Assembly: GCF_000012865.1 (NCBI RefSeq)
Contig: NC_007503.1
Span: forward strand, 2,115,001 to 2,179,000
Source: Carboxydothermus hydrogenoformans Z-2901
Lineage (GTDB): Bacteria; Bacillota; Z-2901; Carboxydothermales; Carboxydothermaceae
DNA length: 64,000 nt
Direction: 5' to 3'
The position numbers and the translations under genes are program-made. A model generated the notes under the pieces. It did not search any database. It was not told the origin of the DNA and worked only from the letters and a program-made list of their open reading frames with translations. This document shows positions 11,280 through 19,866 of this stretch, in pieces. The stretch's first letter is position 1; every line of letters starts with the position of its first letter.

Positions 11280-12127
11280 TGGCCGGTCTCCTTTAAACTT
11301 TTTAAATCAAGGCTTATATCCAAAGCTTTGACCGAATGAGTAAGGGTTCCCAGAGAAATTACGTCAATTCCCGCCCGGGCATACTCCAAAATATTTTCTT
11401 CATTTATTCCTCCGGAAGCTTCCAATAAAACTTTATCTCCGGCAATTTTCCTTGCTTCTTTTACCCTTTGGGGAGACATGTTGTCAAGCATTACTATATC
11501 CGCTCCCGCCGCAATAGCTTCTTTTAAACCTTCAAGGCTTTCCACTTCTATTTCTATTTTTAACGTATGGGGAGCATACTTCCGCGCTCTTTTAATCGCT
11601 TCTTCTATTCCTCCCGCAGCCTTAATATGATTATCTTTTAATAAAATCCCATCACTCAAGTTAAACCGGTGGTTATGGCCTCCACCCACCCGCACGGCAT
11701 ATTTAGAAAGCCAGCGAAGACCGGGAACGGTTTTCCGGGTATCCACTACCCTAACCGGGTAATCCTTCACCTTGTTAATGATCCGGCGGGTTTTGGTAGC
11801 AATTCCCGATAAAAACTGCAGGTAATTTAAAGCTACCCGTTCACCCATTAAAATTACCGCCGCCGGGCCATAAATTTTGGCAATAACCTGTCCCGAAGCA
11901 ACTTCTTCCCCATCTTTTACCATATACTCAACGCGCACGTTGCCCGAAAGAACCCGGTAAATTTCCTCCAGCACAAAAAGCCCGGCAACCACCCCGGGCT
12001 CTTTGACCTTTACAAATCCCACAGTATGCTCATCACCAACCGCAATCGCTTCAGTAGTAATATCTCCCATTCCGATATCTTCCTCAAGAGCAAGGCGGAT
12101 ATGTTCCCGTACGTAAAAAGGTAGCAC
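11276..12127 (-). CDS. nadC: Nicotinate-nucleotide pyrophosphorylase (quinolinate phosphoribosyltransferase)
   Basis: Converts quinolinate and PRPP to nicotinate mononucleotide. The GTG start at 12127 with AGGTGAT upstream gives 283 residues, the usual size; the longer reading to 12172 runs into nadB. Motifs include EDIGMGDITTEA near residue 14, LNYLQFLSGIAT near 98, VVDTRKTVPGLRWLSKYAVR near 120 and GGGHNHRFNLSDGILLKDNH near 142. It follows nadB by 4 nt and completes the de novo NAD route nadA-nadB-nadC. Confidence 0.96.
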   Translation of the reverse strand: MLPFYVREHIRLALEEDIGMGDITTEAIAVGDEHTVGFVKVKEPGVVAGLFVLEEIYRVLSGNVRVEYMVKDGEEVASGQVIAKIYGPAAVILMGERVALNYLQFLSGIATKTRRIINKVKDYPVRVVDTRKTVPGLRWLSKYAVRVGGGHNHRFNLSDGILLKDNHIKAAGGIEEAIKRARKYAPHTLKIEIEVESLEGLKEAIAAGADIVMLDNMSPQRVKEARKIAGDKVLLEASGGINEENILEYARAGIDVISLGTLTHSVKALDISLDLKSLKETGQ

Positions 12128-12131
12128 CTTA

Positions 12132-13691
12132 TCACCTCGATAAAACAATGTGTTTCTGCCAGAGAAAATCATCCCTTTGGGGATAATCGGAACGAAAATG
12201 CGCTCCCCGGCTTTCCTCCCGGATTAAAGCAGCCAGAGCAATTAAAATAGCTGTTTGGTATAAATTTGCAGCCACCGCTTCTTCAATATTTTTCACCGGA
12301 TAAGAAAGTTTGAGTTTACGTAAATTTTCCAATAGCACCCTTAATCCCTGTCCGTTACGAATAATTCCGGCATTCTCCCACATCAAATCTTTAATCTGGG
12401 CAATAGCTTCCCTGGCTCCAATACCTTCCCTATTTTCCCCCTGGTAAATTGAGATCTCCGGATAATTAATCCGGGTAGATTTTAAAATATTTTTCGTTCG
12501 TTCAACTATCCGGTAACCAAAAACCAGCCCATCTAAAAGGGAATTGGAAGCCAGACGGTTAGCTCCGTGTACCCCCTGGCACGCTACTTCACCGCAGGCA
12601 TAAAGCCGGGCTAAATCCGTTTCCCCCCAAATGTTGGTCCTCACCCCACCCATAAAGTAATGGGCAGCCGGTAAAACCGGTATCAAATCTTTTCTGGGGT
12701 CTAAACCGTTTTCCTTTAAAGTTTTTACTATTCGCGGTATTCCGGCCAATTGTTCGTCGGTAAAGCTTCTGATATCCAAATATACCTGGCCTTTTTGCGC
12801 CTGGTCCCAAATGGCCCGGGCCACCACATCCCGCGGTGCAAGGTCAGCAAGCTCATGGTAGTTTTTCATGAAATACTCGCCGGCAGCGTTTACCAGCCTT
12901 GCCCCTTCCCCGCGCACCGCTTCACTGATCAGAAACTTCTGCCGTCCGGGCAAATTTAAAGCGGTCGGATGAAACTGGAAAAATTCCATGTCCATAACTC
13001 CCGCTCCCGCCCGGTAGGCCATGGCTATTCCGTCACCGGTAGCCACATCCGGATTGGTGGTCTCCCGGAATACTTGCCCAGCACCACCGGTAGCCAATAT
13101 CGTAAACTTACTTAAAAATAAACGTAAATTTCCATTTTCATCCCAAGCTAGAGCACCCAAGCATTCCCGGTCCTCGGTAATTAAATCTAAGGCAAAGTGA
13201 TTCTCCATCACCCGGATATTAGAATGATTTTTTACGGCTGCAGATAAAACCCTTTGAATTTCTTCTCCGGTAGTATCGCCCCGGTACAGAATTCTCCGGC
13301 GGCGGTGGGCACCTTCCATCCTCAGGGCCAATTTACCATCTTTGCGGTTAAAATCAGCCCCTAACTCCACCAGGTGGTGGACCCTCTCGATGCCATCCTC
13401 CACCAAAACTCTTACCGCTTCCGGATTGCACAGTCCTGCTCCCGCTGCAATCGTATCCTGATAATGAAGTTCCGGTGAGTCTTCTTCGGTATCTACCGCT
13501 GCCGCAATTCCACCCTGGGCCAAATCGGTATTGGTATCCCCTAAATTTTTCTTGGTTAAGACGATTACCTCACCGTAGCGGGCAGCATTTAAAGCAGCAT
13601 AAAGCCCAGCAATTCCGCTACCGATTACCAGGTAATCGGATTTATAAACCGGAACGCCGGATAAATCAAAGTCAATTAAATACCGGCGCAA
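12132..13691 (-). CDS. nadB: L-aspartate oxidase
   Basis: Flavoprotein that oxidises aspartate to iminoaspartate, using fumarate as likely acceptor in an anaerobe. The 519-residue product has the FAD motif VIGSGIAGLYAALNAARYG near residue 21, the succinate dehydrogenase/fumarate reductase family features MEGAHRRRRI and FILATGGAGQVFRETTNP, and PAAHYFMGGVRTN near 345. It sits between nadA and nadC, with which it forms the NAD branch of the cofactor operon. Confidence 0.96.
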   Translation of the reverse strand: MRRYLIDFDLSGVPVYKSDYLVIGSGIAGLYAALNAARYGEVIVLTKKNLGDTNTDLAQGGIAAAVDTEEDSPELHYQDTIAAGAGLCNPEAVRVLVEDGIERVHHLVELGADFNRKDGKLALRMEGAHRRRRILYRGDTTGEEIQRVLSAAVKNHSNIRVMENHFALDLITEDRECLGALAWDENGNLRLFLSKFTILATGGAGQVFRETTNPDVATGDGIAMAYRAGAGVMDMEFFQFHPTALNLPGRQKFLISEAVRGEGARLVNAAGEYFMKNYHELADLAPRDVVARAIWDQAQKGQVYLDIRSFTDEQLAGIPRIVKTLKENGLDPRKDLIPVLPAAHYFMGGVRTNIWGETDLARLYACGEVACQGVHGANRLASNSLLDGLVFGYRIVERTKNILKSTRINYPEISIYQGENREGIGAREAIAQIKDLMWENAGIIRNGQGLRVLLENLRKLKLSYPVKNIEEAVAANLYQTAILIALAALIREESRGAHFRSDYPQRDDFLWQKHIVLSR

Positions 13692-13703
13692 CTTCTTCTC
13701 CCC

Positions 13704-14624
13704 CTAACCAATAGCCAACATTCTCTCTAAAGCCTGAAGAGCTTTTTTAGCAATTTCCGGATCAACCTCAATTTGCGGCTCCAGAGTTTCCAAGGCTAAT
13801 TTTACTTTTTCGATAGTAGTAAGCTTCATATTAGGACAAATTAGTTTCTTTGAAGCAAGATAACACTTTTTATGAGGAGCCTTTTTTGTTAACTGATGCA
13901 TAATACCCGCTTCCGTTCCGATAATAAATTCATCCCCAGGGTCATTTACCACGTAGTTTATAATACCGGTAGTGCTAAATACACCATCGGCTAAAGCCAC
14001 CACCTCCGGGCGGCACTCGGGATGAACCAATACTTTAGCATTAGGATGCTCGGCTTTTGCCTGCCGAATATCATCGGGAGTAAGCCTTTGATGGGTGTTG
14101 CAATAGCCGTCCCACAATATTAACTTGCGCCCCGTTTTCTTAGCCACGTAATCACCTAAATTGCGGTCCGGAGTAAAAATAATTTCCCTCTCCGGAGGAA
14201 TGCTTTCTATGACTTTTACCGCATTTGCCGAAGTACAAATAATGTCACTTTCAGCCTTAACTTCGGCTGAAGAATTAACATAGGTAACCACAATAGCCCC
14301 GGGATGTTCAGCTTTCTTTTTTCTTAAACTTTCCGCGGTAATGGTATCGGCTAAAGGACATCCCGCTTCAATTTCCGGAAGCAAAACGATTTTATCCGGT
14401 GAAAGGATTTTGGCACTTTCAGCCATAAAATGAACACCGGCAAAAACAATAACTTCAGCATCGGTATTAGCTGCAGTTCGGGCAAGCCCCAGAGAATCAC
14501 CAACGTAATCGGCTACTTCCTGAACTTCGGGACGTTGATAGAGGTGGGCAAGGATAATAGCATTTTTTTCTTTCTTAAGTCTCACCACCTCATCCATAAT
14601 CTTTTGGGTTTTTTCATCAAACAT
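13704..14624 (-). CDS. nadA: Quinolinate synthase
   Basis: [4Fe-4S] enzyme that condenses iminoaspartate with dihydroxyacetone phosphate to quinolinate. Three cluster cysteines are visible in IICTSANAVKV, HPECRPEVV and KKLICPNMKLTT. The N-terminal ILAHLYQRPEVQEVADYVGD is typical. The ATG at 14624 lies a proper distance from AGGAG; the GTG at 14633 overlaps it. It follows panD closely, linking the pantothenate and NAD halves of the operon. Confidence 0.96.
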   Translation of the reverse strand: MFDEKTQKIMDEVVRLKKEKNAIILAHLYQRPEVQEVADYVGDSLGLARTAANTDAEVIVFAGVHFMAESAKILSPDKIVLLPEIEAGCPLADTITAESLRKKKAEHPGAIVVTYVNSSAEVKAESDIICTSANAVKVIESIPPEREIIFTPDRNLGDYVAKKTGRKLILWDGYCNTHQRLTPDDIRQAKAEHPNAKVLVHPECRPEVVALADGVFSTTGIINYVVNDPGDEFIIGTEAGIMHQLTKKAPHKKCYLASKKLICPNMKLTTIEKVKLALETLEPQIEVDPEIAKKALQALERMLAIG

Positions 14625-14635
14625 TCGTTTCACTC

Positions 14636-15019
14636 CTATTCTGTTTGGCCATGAATCTCTTTTTCTTTTATTTTAACTATTTTATTGTATTCATCAACAA
14701 AAACTACTTTGGGTTGCCATTGTTTTGCTTCTTTTTCTTCCATTAACGCATACGCAATAATAATAACCTTATCCCCTATCTGGCAAAGTCTGGCCGCCGC
14801 CCCGTTTAAACTTATAATTCCGCTACCCCTCGGTCCGGGTATAGTATAAGTTTCCAGCCGAGCCCCGTTATTTATGTTTACCACCTGTACTTTTTCGTTG
14901 GGTAAAATTCCGGAAGCATCTAACAGCTCTTCATCAATGGTAATGCTACCCACATAATTTAAATTAGCTTCGGTAACGGTAGCCCGGTGAATTTTCCCCT
15001 TCATCATGGTCAAAAACAC
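14636..15019 (-). CDS. panD: Aspartate 1-decarboxylase (pyruvoyl proenzyme)
   Basis: Makes beta-alanine for pantothenate. The 127-residue proenzyme has the self-cleavage site YVGS with Gly24-Ser25, where Ser25 becomes the pyruvoyl group. The preceding [15 protein letters not shown] and the later [19 protein letters not shown] are family hallmarks. The GTG start at 15019 is well placed after the GGAGG within the end of panC and gives the usual N-terminus. It is 2 nt from panC and from nadA, so aspartate drives both this step and NadB in one operon. Confidence 0.96.
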   Translation of the reverse strand: MFLTMMKGKIHRATVTEANLNYVGSITIDEELLDASGILPNEKVQVVNINNGARLETYTIPGPRGSGIISLNGAAARLCQIGDKVIIIAYALMEEKEAKQWQPKVVFVDEYNKIVKIKEKEIHGQTE

Positions 15020-15020
15020 T

Positions 15021-15872
15021 TTAATCTACCTCCAGAATAAAATTATCTATCAAACGGGTACTACCAATATAAACTGCCAGAGCTATTATAAATTTACCTT
15101 TAATTACATCCATGGCTTTTAAATCGGGAACCGAACGTACCTCTACATAATCAATTCGCGCTAAAGGTTCTGTTTTTATAAATTCCTCTATAAGTTTTTT
15201 TAACCTTTCGGGGTTCCTCTCCCCCGCCAGGACCAGCTCCTCCCCGCGCTTTAAAGCTCGATACAAAATAGTGGCAGCTTTTCGTTCTTCGGGATTTAAA
15301 TAAGTATTCCTTGAACTCATTGCCAGTCCATCTTCTTCCCGTCGGGTAGGAACACTGACAATTTCCACATTAAGATTTAAGTCCCGGACTAATTTTTCTA
15401 TGATAAAAAGCTGCTGGGCATCTTTCTGGCCAAAAAAAGCTAAATCCGGAGTCACAATATTAAACAGCTTAGTAACTACGGTAGCAACACCTTTAAAGTG
15501 TCCTGGCCGAGATTTACCGCACATTACTTCCGTAATCTCGCCATTTACTTCTACAAAAGTCGAAAAGCCTTCTTTATACATCTCTTCTGCTGAAGGGGCA
15601 AAGACACAATCTACCCCCTCTTCCTGCAATAGGGCTAAATCCCGCTCTAAATCCCGGGGGTATTTAGCAAAATCTTCATTGGGACCGAATTGCAAAGGAT
15701 TTACAAATATCGATACAATTACTACATCCGCTTGCAACTTTGCTTTGCGGACTAAAGAAAGGTGACCGTCATGCAAATAACCCATAGTTGGCACAAATCC
15801 GATAATTTTTCCTTCCCGCTTTTGTTCGGCAACGTAGGTTTTAAGAGGTTTTATTTCCGTAAAAAAACGCAC
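15021..15872 (-). CDS. panC: Pantothenate synthetase
   Basis: Joins pantoate and beta-alanine with ATP. The 283-residue length is standard. The ATP site shows [20 protein letters not shown] near residue 27 (HxGH motif), then [18 protein letters not shown] near 58, [13 protein letters not shown] near 147 and [13 protein letters not shown] near 186. It is flanked by panB (24 nt upstream) and panD (1 nt downstream). Confidence 0.97.
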   Translation of the reverse strand: MRFFTEIKPLKTYVAEQKREGKIIGFVPTMGYLHDGHLSLVRKAKLQADVVIVSIFVNPLQFGPNEDFAKYPRDLERDLALLQEEGVDCVFAPSAEEMYKEGFSTFVEVNGEITEVMCGKSRPGHFKGVATVVTKLFNIVTPDLAFFGQKDAQQLFIIEKLVRDLNLNVEIVSVPTRREEDGLAMSSRNTYLNPEERKAATILYRALKRGEELVLAGERNPERLKKLIEEFIKTEPLARIDYVEVRSVPDLKAMDVIKGKFIIALAVYIGSTRLIDNFILEVD

Positions 15873-15896
15873 ATTATTCCCTCCTCACTACGGCAA

Positions 15897-16727
15897 CTAA
15901 TAGATTCTTTCTAATATCTCCGGAGCCATGGTAAAACTGTGTTTTTCTTCCGGGAATTGTTGCTCCTTCACTTCCTGCACATATTGTCTTATTGCTTCTT
16001 TAATTAAGCTTGAAAGATCGGCATATCTTTTTACAAACTTAGGTAACATCCGGGGATACATCCCCAAAACATCGTGGTAAACCAGAACCTGTCCATCGCA
16101 GTTTACTCCCGAGCCAATTCCTATTGTTGGAATTGGTATGCTTTCGGTTATTTTTGCCGCTAAAGCCGCCGGCACGCATTCCAAAACTATGGCAAATGCC
16201 CCCGCATCTGCCAAAGCTTTAGCATCATCCAAAAGTTTTTGGGCAGTCTTTAAGTCCTTACCTTGAACTTTATAACCCCCAAGGGCATTAACCGACTGGG
16301 GAGTTAGGCCAATATGTCCCATTACCGGTATTCCTGCAGTTACAAGCTTCGCCACCAGTTCAGCTATTTCACCGCCCCCTTCAAGTTTTACCGCCTGAGC
16401 TCCTCCTTCTTTTAAAAAGCGGCCGGCATTATAAAGGGCATCGGTGTAACTTGCCTGATAAGACATGAAAGGCATGTCTGCAACTACCATGCTCCTTTTG
16501 CTCCCCCGTACCACCGCCTTGACGTGATGGAGCATCTCCTCCATGGTAACGGGGACAGTACTGTCGTAACCCAAAACCACCATCCCTAACGAATCCCCTA
16601 CTAAAAGCACTTCCGCGCCAGCTTCCTCGGCAAAGAGGGCGGAAGGATAATCATAAGCCGTTATCATGGCAATCTTCTGACCCGCTTCTTTCATCTCTTT
16701 TAAACTGCTAACGGTAACCCTATCCAT
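15897..16727 (-). CDS. panB: 3-methyl-2-oxobutanoate hydroxymethyltransferase
   Basis: First committed step of pantothenate synthesis: transfers a hydroxymethyl group from methylene-THF to ketoisovalerate. The ATG at 16727 overlaps the upstream stop in ATGGATAG, and GAGGGGG lies upstream. Motifs are ITAYDYPSALFAEEAG near residue 20, LLVGDSLGMVVLGYDST, VKLEGG near 113 and MGHIGLTPQSVN near 134. The ending, VNCDGQVLVYHDVLGMYP, is also typical. It uses the folate C1 unit made by the neighbouring folate genes. Confidence 0.97.
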   Translation of the reverse strand: MDRVTVSSLKEMKEAGQKIAMITAYDYPSALFAEEAGAEVLLVGDSLGMVVLGYDSTVPVTMEEMLHHVKAVVRGSKRSMVVADMPFMSYQASYTDALYNAGRFLKEGGAQAVKLEGGGEIAELVAKLVTAGIPVMGHIGLTPQSVNALGGYKVQGKDLKTAQKLLDDAKALADAGAFAIVLECVPAALAAKITESIPIPTIGIGSGVNCDGQVLVYHDVLGMYPRMLPKFVKRYADLSSLIKEAIRQYVQEVKEQQFPEEKHSFTMAPEILERIY

Positions 16728-17598
16728 TAGATTTTTCCCCCTCAAAAAGTTTTAAAATCTCCTGTCCTTTTTCCGGATTATAATCTTCGCGCTTTTGGGC
16801 CATTTCCAAAGTGTGCCTACCCAGAACCAGGTAAAATTCCCTTAGTTTCGGATATTCCCGCAATTTCTCCAAGTGCTGTTCTATGGTTACCGTATCTCCC
16901 CGGGCAATAGGGCCGGTTAATGCATTTACCGTGCCATACTTTTCAATATTATTTAGCGTTCCCAAAATTAAAGGTTTTAATGCTCTATAACCCTCTTCCC
17001 GAGCAATTCCCGAAATTTCTAAAAGCTCTAAAGCTATATCAATAAGGGTAACGAGGTAATTGGAAGCCACTACCGCTCCGGCGTGATACAAGCTTTTTTG
17101 ATTTTCTTTTAGGTAAAGCACCTTGGCTCCTAACACCCGCACCAAATAAGCCCCTAATTCAACTCCTTCCGGATCCCCTTCCAAAGAAAAATAAGCCTCG
17201 GGCATGACCTGTCGACCCATCTCCGGAGAAGCTATGGCCTGAAGAGGATGCATGGTAAAAGTAATCCCGCCTTTTTCCTTTATAGGGCTTAAAATTTTGT
17301 AACACTGGGAGCCGCTGGTATGAGCAAAATACTTTCCCTTTAAATTGGGAATTTTAGCAATTTCCCGAGCAACCCGGGCTATTTCTCGATCGGGAGTGGT
17401 GATAAAAATAAGTTCCGACTCCGCAACCAAACTTTCCAGGTCCCGGTAAACAAAGCTGTTTATTTTTAAAGCAAGCTTCTCAGCAGAAGATAGACTTTTA
17501 CTGTAAACCCCACTGATATTAAACCCTTTTTCGCGCAGGAGTAAACTTAATGCTCCCCCAACTCGCCCTGCCCCGATAATTCCAATGGAATTAATCAT
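16720..17598 (-). CDS. Rossmann-like DUF2520 oxidoreductase; candidate ketopantoate reductase
   Basis: First gene of the cofactor operon. The ATG at 17598 with GAGGGGG upstream gives 292 residues. The N-terminal NAD(P)-binding motif is GIIGAGRVGGALSLLL. A central stretch LIFITTPDREI and FAHTSGSQ resembles ketopantoate and pyrroline-carboxylate reductase folds. The C-terminal helical half includes YHAGAVVASNYLVTL, the usual DUF2520 segment. No panE or ilvC is in the window, and the protein is coupled to panB, so reduction of ketopantoate (as described for PanG-type reductases) is the natural guess. That role is inference from position and fold. Confidence 0.75.
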   Translation of the reverse strand: MINSIGIIGAGRVGGALSLLLREKGFNISGVYSKSLSSAEKLALKINSFVYRDLESLVAESELIFITTPDREIARVAREIAKIPNLKGKYFAHTSGSQCYKILSPIKEKGGITFTMHPLQAIASPEMGRQVMPEAYFSLEGDPEGVELGAYLVRVLGAKVLYLKENQKSLYHAGAVVASNYLVTLIDIALELLEISGIAREEGYRALKPLILGTLNNIEKYGTVNALTGPIARGDTVTIEQHLEKLREYPKLREFYLVLGRHTLEMAQKREDYNPEKGQEILKLFEGEKSNG

Positions 17599-17623
17599 AA
17601 AATCCCCCTCTGTTGGGTTGTGA

Positions 17624-17653
17624 TAAAAAAAGCCTTCCGAACGGAAGGCCTTT
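17624..17653 (-). terminator. Intrinsic terminator in the leader of the cofactor operon
   Basis: On the minus strand the stem GCCTTCCG/CGGAAGGC (arms 17642-17649 and 17632-17639) has a 2-nt loop and is followed by seven T. It lies between the operon promoter and the first gene, 26 nt before the start codon, so it is an attenuator rather than an end-of-operon terminator. Confidence 0.8.
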
Positions 17654-17667
17654 GTTTTAACTCCCGT

Positions 17668-17749
17668 CTCGGTCCTCTGGATCCAAGCGGTCATATTGAT
17701 TTTTTAAAAAATAAATCGACTCTGTAGGACCCATAACGGTGTCCTCAAG
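17668..17749 (-). ncRNA. Two bulged-A hairpins in the pan operon leader (pan-motif-like)
   Basis: On the minus strand the first hairpin (17720-17749) has the paired arms AGGAC/GTCCT and CC/GG, one A bulged on each side and a GTTAT loop. The second (17668-17687) has TCC/GGA, GG/CC and CTT/GAG with an A bulged on the 5' side and an AGA loop. The published pan RNA motif in Firmicutes is a usually tandem hairpin with two bulged adenosines upstream of pantothenate genes. The context and shape match, but I cannot compare the consensus base by base. A terminator directly follows. Confidence 0.5.
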
Positions 17750-17752
17750 GTT

Positions 17753-17781
17753 ATAATAACAAGACCAAGAAATCTTTACAA
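17753..17781 (-). promoter_or_regulatory. Promoter of the pan-nad cofactor operon
   Basis: On the minus strand, -35 TTGTAA (17776-17781) and -10 TATTAT (17753-17758) are spaced by exactly 17 nt. Transcription would start a few bases before the first leader hairpin. Confidence 0.65.
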
Positions 17782-17814
17782 TAAATTTTCCTACAGGAAG
17801 ATAAAATAATTTTT

Positions 17815-18300
17815 TCACAAATTTTTGAATTTTTTTATGCCTTGCTCCTGCCTTAATTTTTCAGCAATACTTTTTAAAACTACCCCATTTATCTCCGCCT
17901 CGGGCCAGAGCTCCAGAAGGGGTAGCACTACAAAAGCCCTTTCGGTGATGCGGGGATGAGGCAGGGTTAGTTTCTCCTCCTGCCTCTTTTCCCCTTCATA
18001 CCACAAAAGGTCCAAATCGATAACCCGCGGGCCATAACGTATGCTTCTTACCCTACCCATTTTATTTTCTATTTGTAAAAGAGCTTCCAACAAACTTTCT
18101 GGCGTAAGAGCAGTTTCTATTTCGCATACCGTATTTAAAAACCAGTCCTGCTCAGCGTATCCCCAGGGCTCCGTTTCGTATAAAGCTGCAACTTTATTAA
18201 TCCTAGTATCGGGAAGGGATTTAATTTCCTTTAAAGCAGTTTTTATATTTTCTTCTTTTTTTCCCAGGTTAGTACCGATTCCAATATATGCTAAAGCCAC
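17815..18300 (-). CDS. folK: 6-hydroxymethyl-7,8-dihydropterin pyrophosphokinase
   Basis: Pyrophosphorylates hydroxymethyl-dihydropterin for folate synthesis. The 161-residue product has AYIGIGTNLGKKEENI at the N-terminus, YETEPWGYAEQDWFLNTV near residue 42 and the signature GPRVIDLDLLWYEG near 90, followed by LPHPRITERAFVV. It is 1 nt from folB, so folB-folK are coupled. Confidence 0.96.
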   Translation of the reverse strand: MALAYIGIGTNLGKKEENIKTALKEIKSLPDTRINKVAALYETEPWGYAEQDWFLNTVCEIETALTPESLLEALLQIENKMGRVRSIRYGPRVIDLDLLWYEGEKRQEEKLTLPHPRITERAFVVLPLLELWPEAEINGVVLKSIAEKLRQEQGIKKFKNL

Positions 18301-18301
18301 G

Positions 18302-18661
18302 CTATCTGCCCCTTTTTACTTCCACATAAACATCGGAAAGTTTCTGCCTCAAAGGTGCCCCAGGTTTGTGAACCCGCACCATTACTTCTTTTATCAAAGA
18401 AAATTTGTTTAAAATTCCCCCTGCTACTTCTTCCGCCAGAGCTTCGATTAAATCAAAGCGGTTTTTTGTAACAATCTCCTCGGTGAAATCTAAAACTTCT
18501 TTATAGCTAACGGTTTTACTTAAATCATCGCTGCGCCCCGCATCCCTTAAATCAATACCAAGCTCAAGGTCAAGAATGAATTTTTGCCCCAAAGCTTTTT
18601 CTTCCGGTAAAACTCCGTGAAAAGCATAAAATTCAACACCTTTTATGACAATCTTATCCAT
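18302..18661 (-). CDS. folB: Dihydroneopterin aldolase
   Basis: Splits dihydroneopterin to hydroxymethyl-dihydropterin and glycolaldehyde. The 119-residue length is typical. Motifs are VEFYAFHGVLPEEKALGQKF at the N-terminus (Tyr and Glu of the active site), VSYKEVLDFTEEIV and LIEALAEEVA. It lies between folP and folK. Confidence 0.96.
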   Translation of the reverse strand: MDKIVIKGVEFYAFHGVLPEEKALGQKFILDLELGIDLRDAGRSDDLSKTVSYKEVLDFTEEIVTKNRFDLIEALAEEVAGGILNKFSLIKEVMVRVHKPGAPLRQKLSDVYVEVKRGR

Positions 18662-18669
18662 CTTTTCAC

Positions 18670-19866
18670 CTACCGTACCATGGCATCGGTCATTTTAGCA
18701 ACCCGCACCATTTCTTTCACATCGTGAACCCGCACGATATCTACACCTTTAGCTATTCCCAAAGTTACGGTAGCAGCCGTCCCTTCCACCCGTTCGTTCA
18801 CCGGCAAATCCAGAGTTTTACCAATCATTGACTTCCGCGAAGTACCCAATAAAATCGGCTGGCCAAGGCTATTTAGTTCGTTTAAGCGCTTCATTAATAA
18901 AAGATTGTGCTCTAACGTTTTGCCAAAACCAATTCCCGGATCAATAATAATCTTTTCCCGCGGTATCCCTGCTTTAACACCGATCTTAATACTTTCTTTC
19001 AAGAAAGCTATGACCTCTGCCATTAAATCATCGTACTCGGCCTCGGTTTTATTGTGCATCACTACCACCGGTGCCCCATAGCGAGCTGCTACTTCAGCCA
19101 TTCGGGGATCTTTTTGTAGCCCCCATACATCATTAATGATATGAGCTCCCGCTTCCAAAGCTTTTTCCGCCACCTCTGCTTTGTAAGTATCCACCGAAAT
19201 GGGAACATTTATTTCCCGCACCAAAGCTTCCACTACCGGCAATACCCGGCGCAGTTCCTCTTCCGCCGGAACATATTCCGCTCCCGGCCGGGTTGATTCC
19301 CCGCCGACATCGATAATATCCGCTCCCTCGGCAACCATTTGCCGCGCTCGCTTTACCGCCGCTTCAATATCGTTGTACTGTCCACCATCCGAAAAGGAAT
19401 CGGGAGTCACATTTAAAATCCCCATAATGAGGGTTCTCTCGCCAAGGGTAATTTTTCGGCCCCGGCAATCCAGTTCGTATTTTGGCCGTCCATTTAAATT
19501 TTTTAAAACTTCTTCAATTTCTTCCGCCAGACTCTTTAGGCCAAAGGGCTGCATTTTTAACTTGGGTATTACCTGCCGCCATACTTTTTCGGTAGCAAAA
19601 CACAAAACATCGGTTGTGGGAGCAGTTAAATCCAAACTCCCCCAGGAAGTAGCACAATCCCCTCCTTTGGCCAGAAGCTCCTGTTTTAAAATATTGGCAG
19701 CTTTCGTCGAAAGCTCTTTAACTTTAATACATCTTAAAACCCCTTTAGGGGCCATCAAATTTACCCCAGCCAAAGTACTACCGATCAAAGAAATTTCCTT
19801 TTTTACCTCATCAATATTGGAAAACTCCATTGACCATAAGATATGCTCCATAGCATAAACCCCCAT
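18670..19866 (-). CDS. folP: Dihydropteroate synthase with N-terminal extension
   Basis: Condenses the pterin pyrophosphate with p-aminobenzoate. The start overlaps the HD-gene stop as TAATG, indicating coupled translation, and gives 398 residues. The TIM-barrel catalytic domain begins near residue 145 with GILNVTPDSFSDGG and continues with DVGGESTRPGAE, IIDPGIGFGKTLEHN and LGTSRKSMIG. The first 130 residues are extra compared with the 270-280-residue enterobacterial enzyme and look like a separate alpha/beta domain; related Firmicutes have this longer form, as far as I know. Confidence 0.95.
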   Translation of the reverse strand: MGVYAMEHILWSMEFSNIDEVKKEISLIGSTLAGVNLMAPKGVLRCIKVKELSTKAANILKQELLAKGGDCATSWGSLDLTAPTTDVLCFATEKVWRQVIPKLKMQPFGLKSLAEEIEEVLKNLNGRPKYELDCRGRKITLGERTLIMGILNVTPDSFSDGGQYNDIEAAVKRARQMVAEGADIIDVGGESTRPGAEYVPAEEELRRVLPVVEALVREINVPISVDTYKAEVAEKALEAGAHIINDVWGLQKDPRMAEVAARYGAPVVVMHNKTEAEYDDLMAEVIAFLKESIKIGVKAGIPREKIIIDPGIGFGKTLEHNLLLMKRLNELNSLGQPILLGTSRKSMIGKTLDLPVNERVEGTAATVTLGIAKGVDIVRVHDVKEMVRVAKMTDAMVR

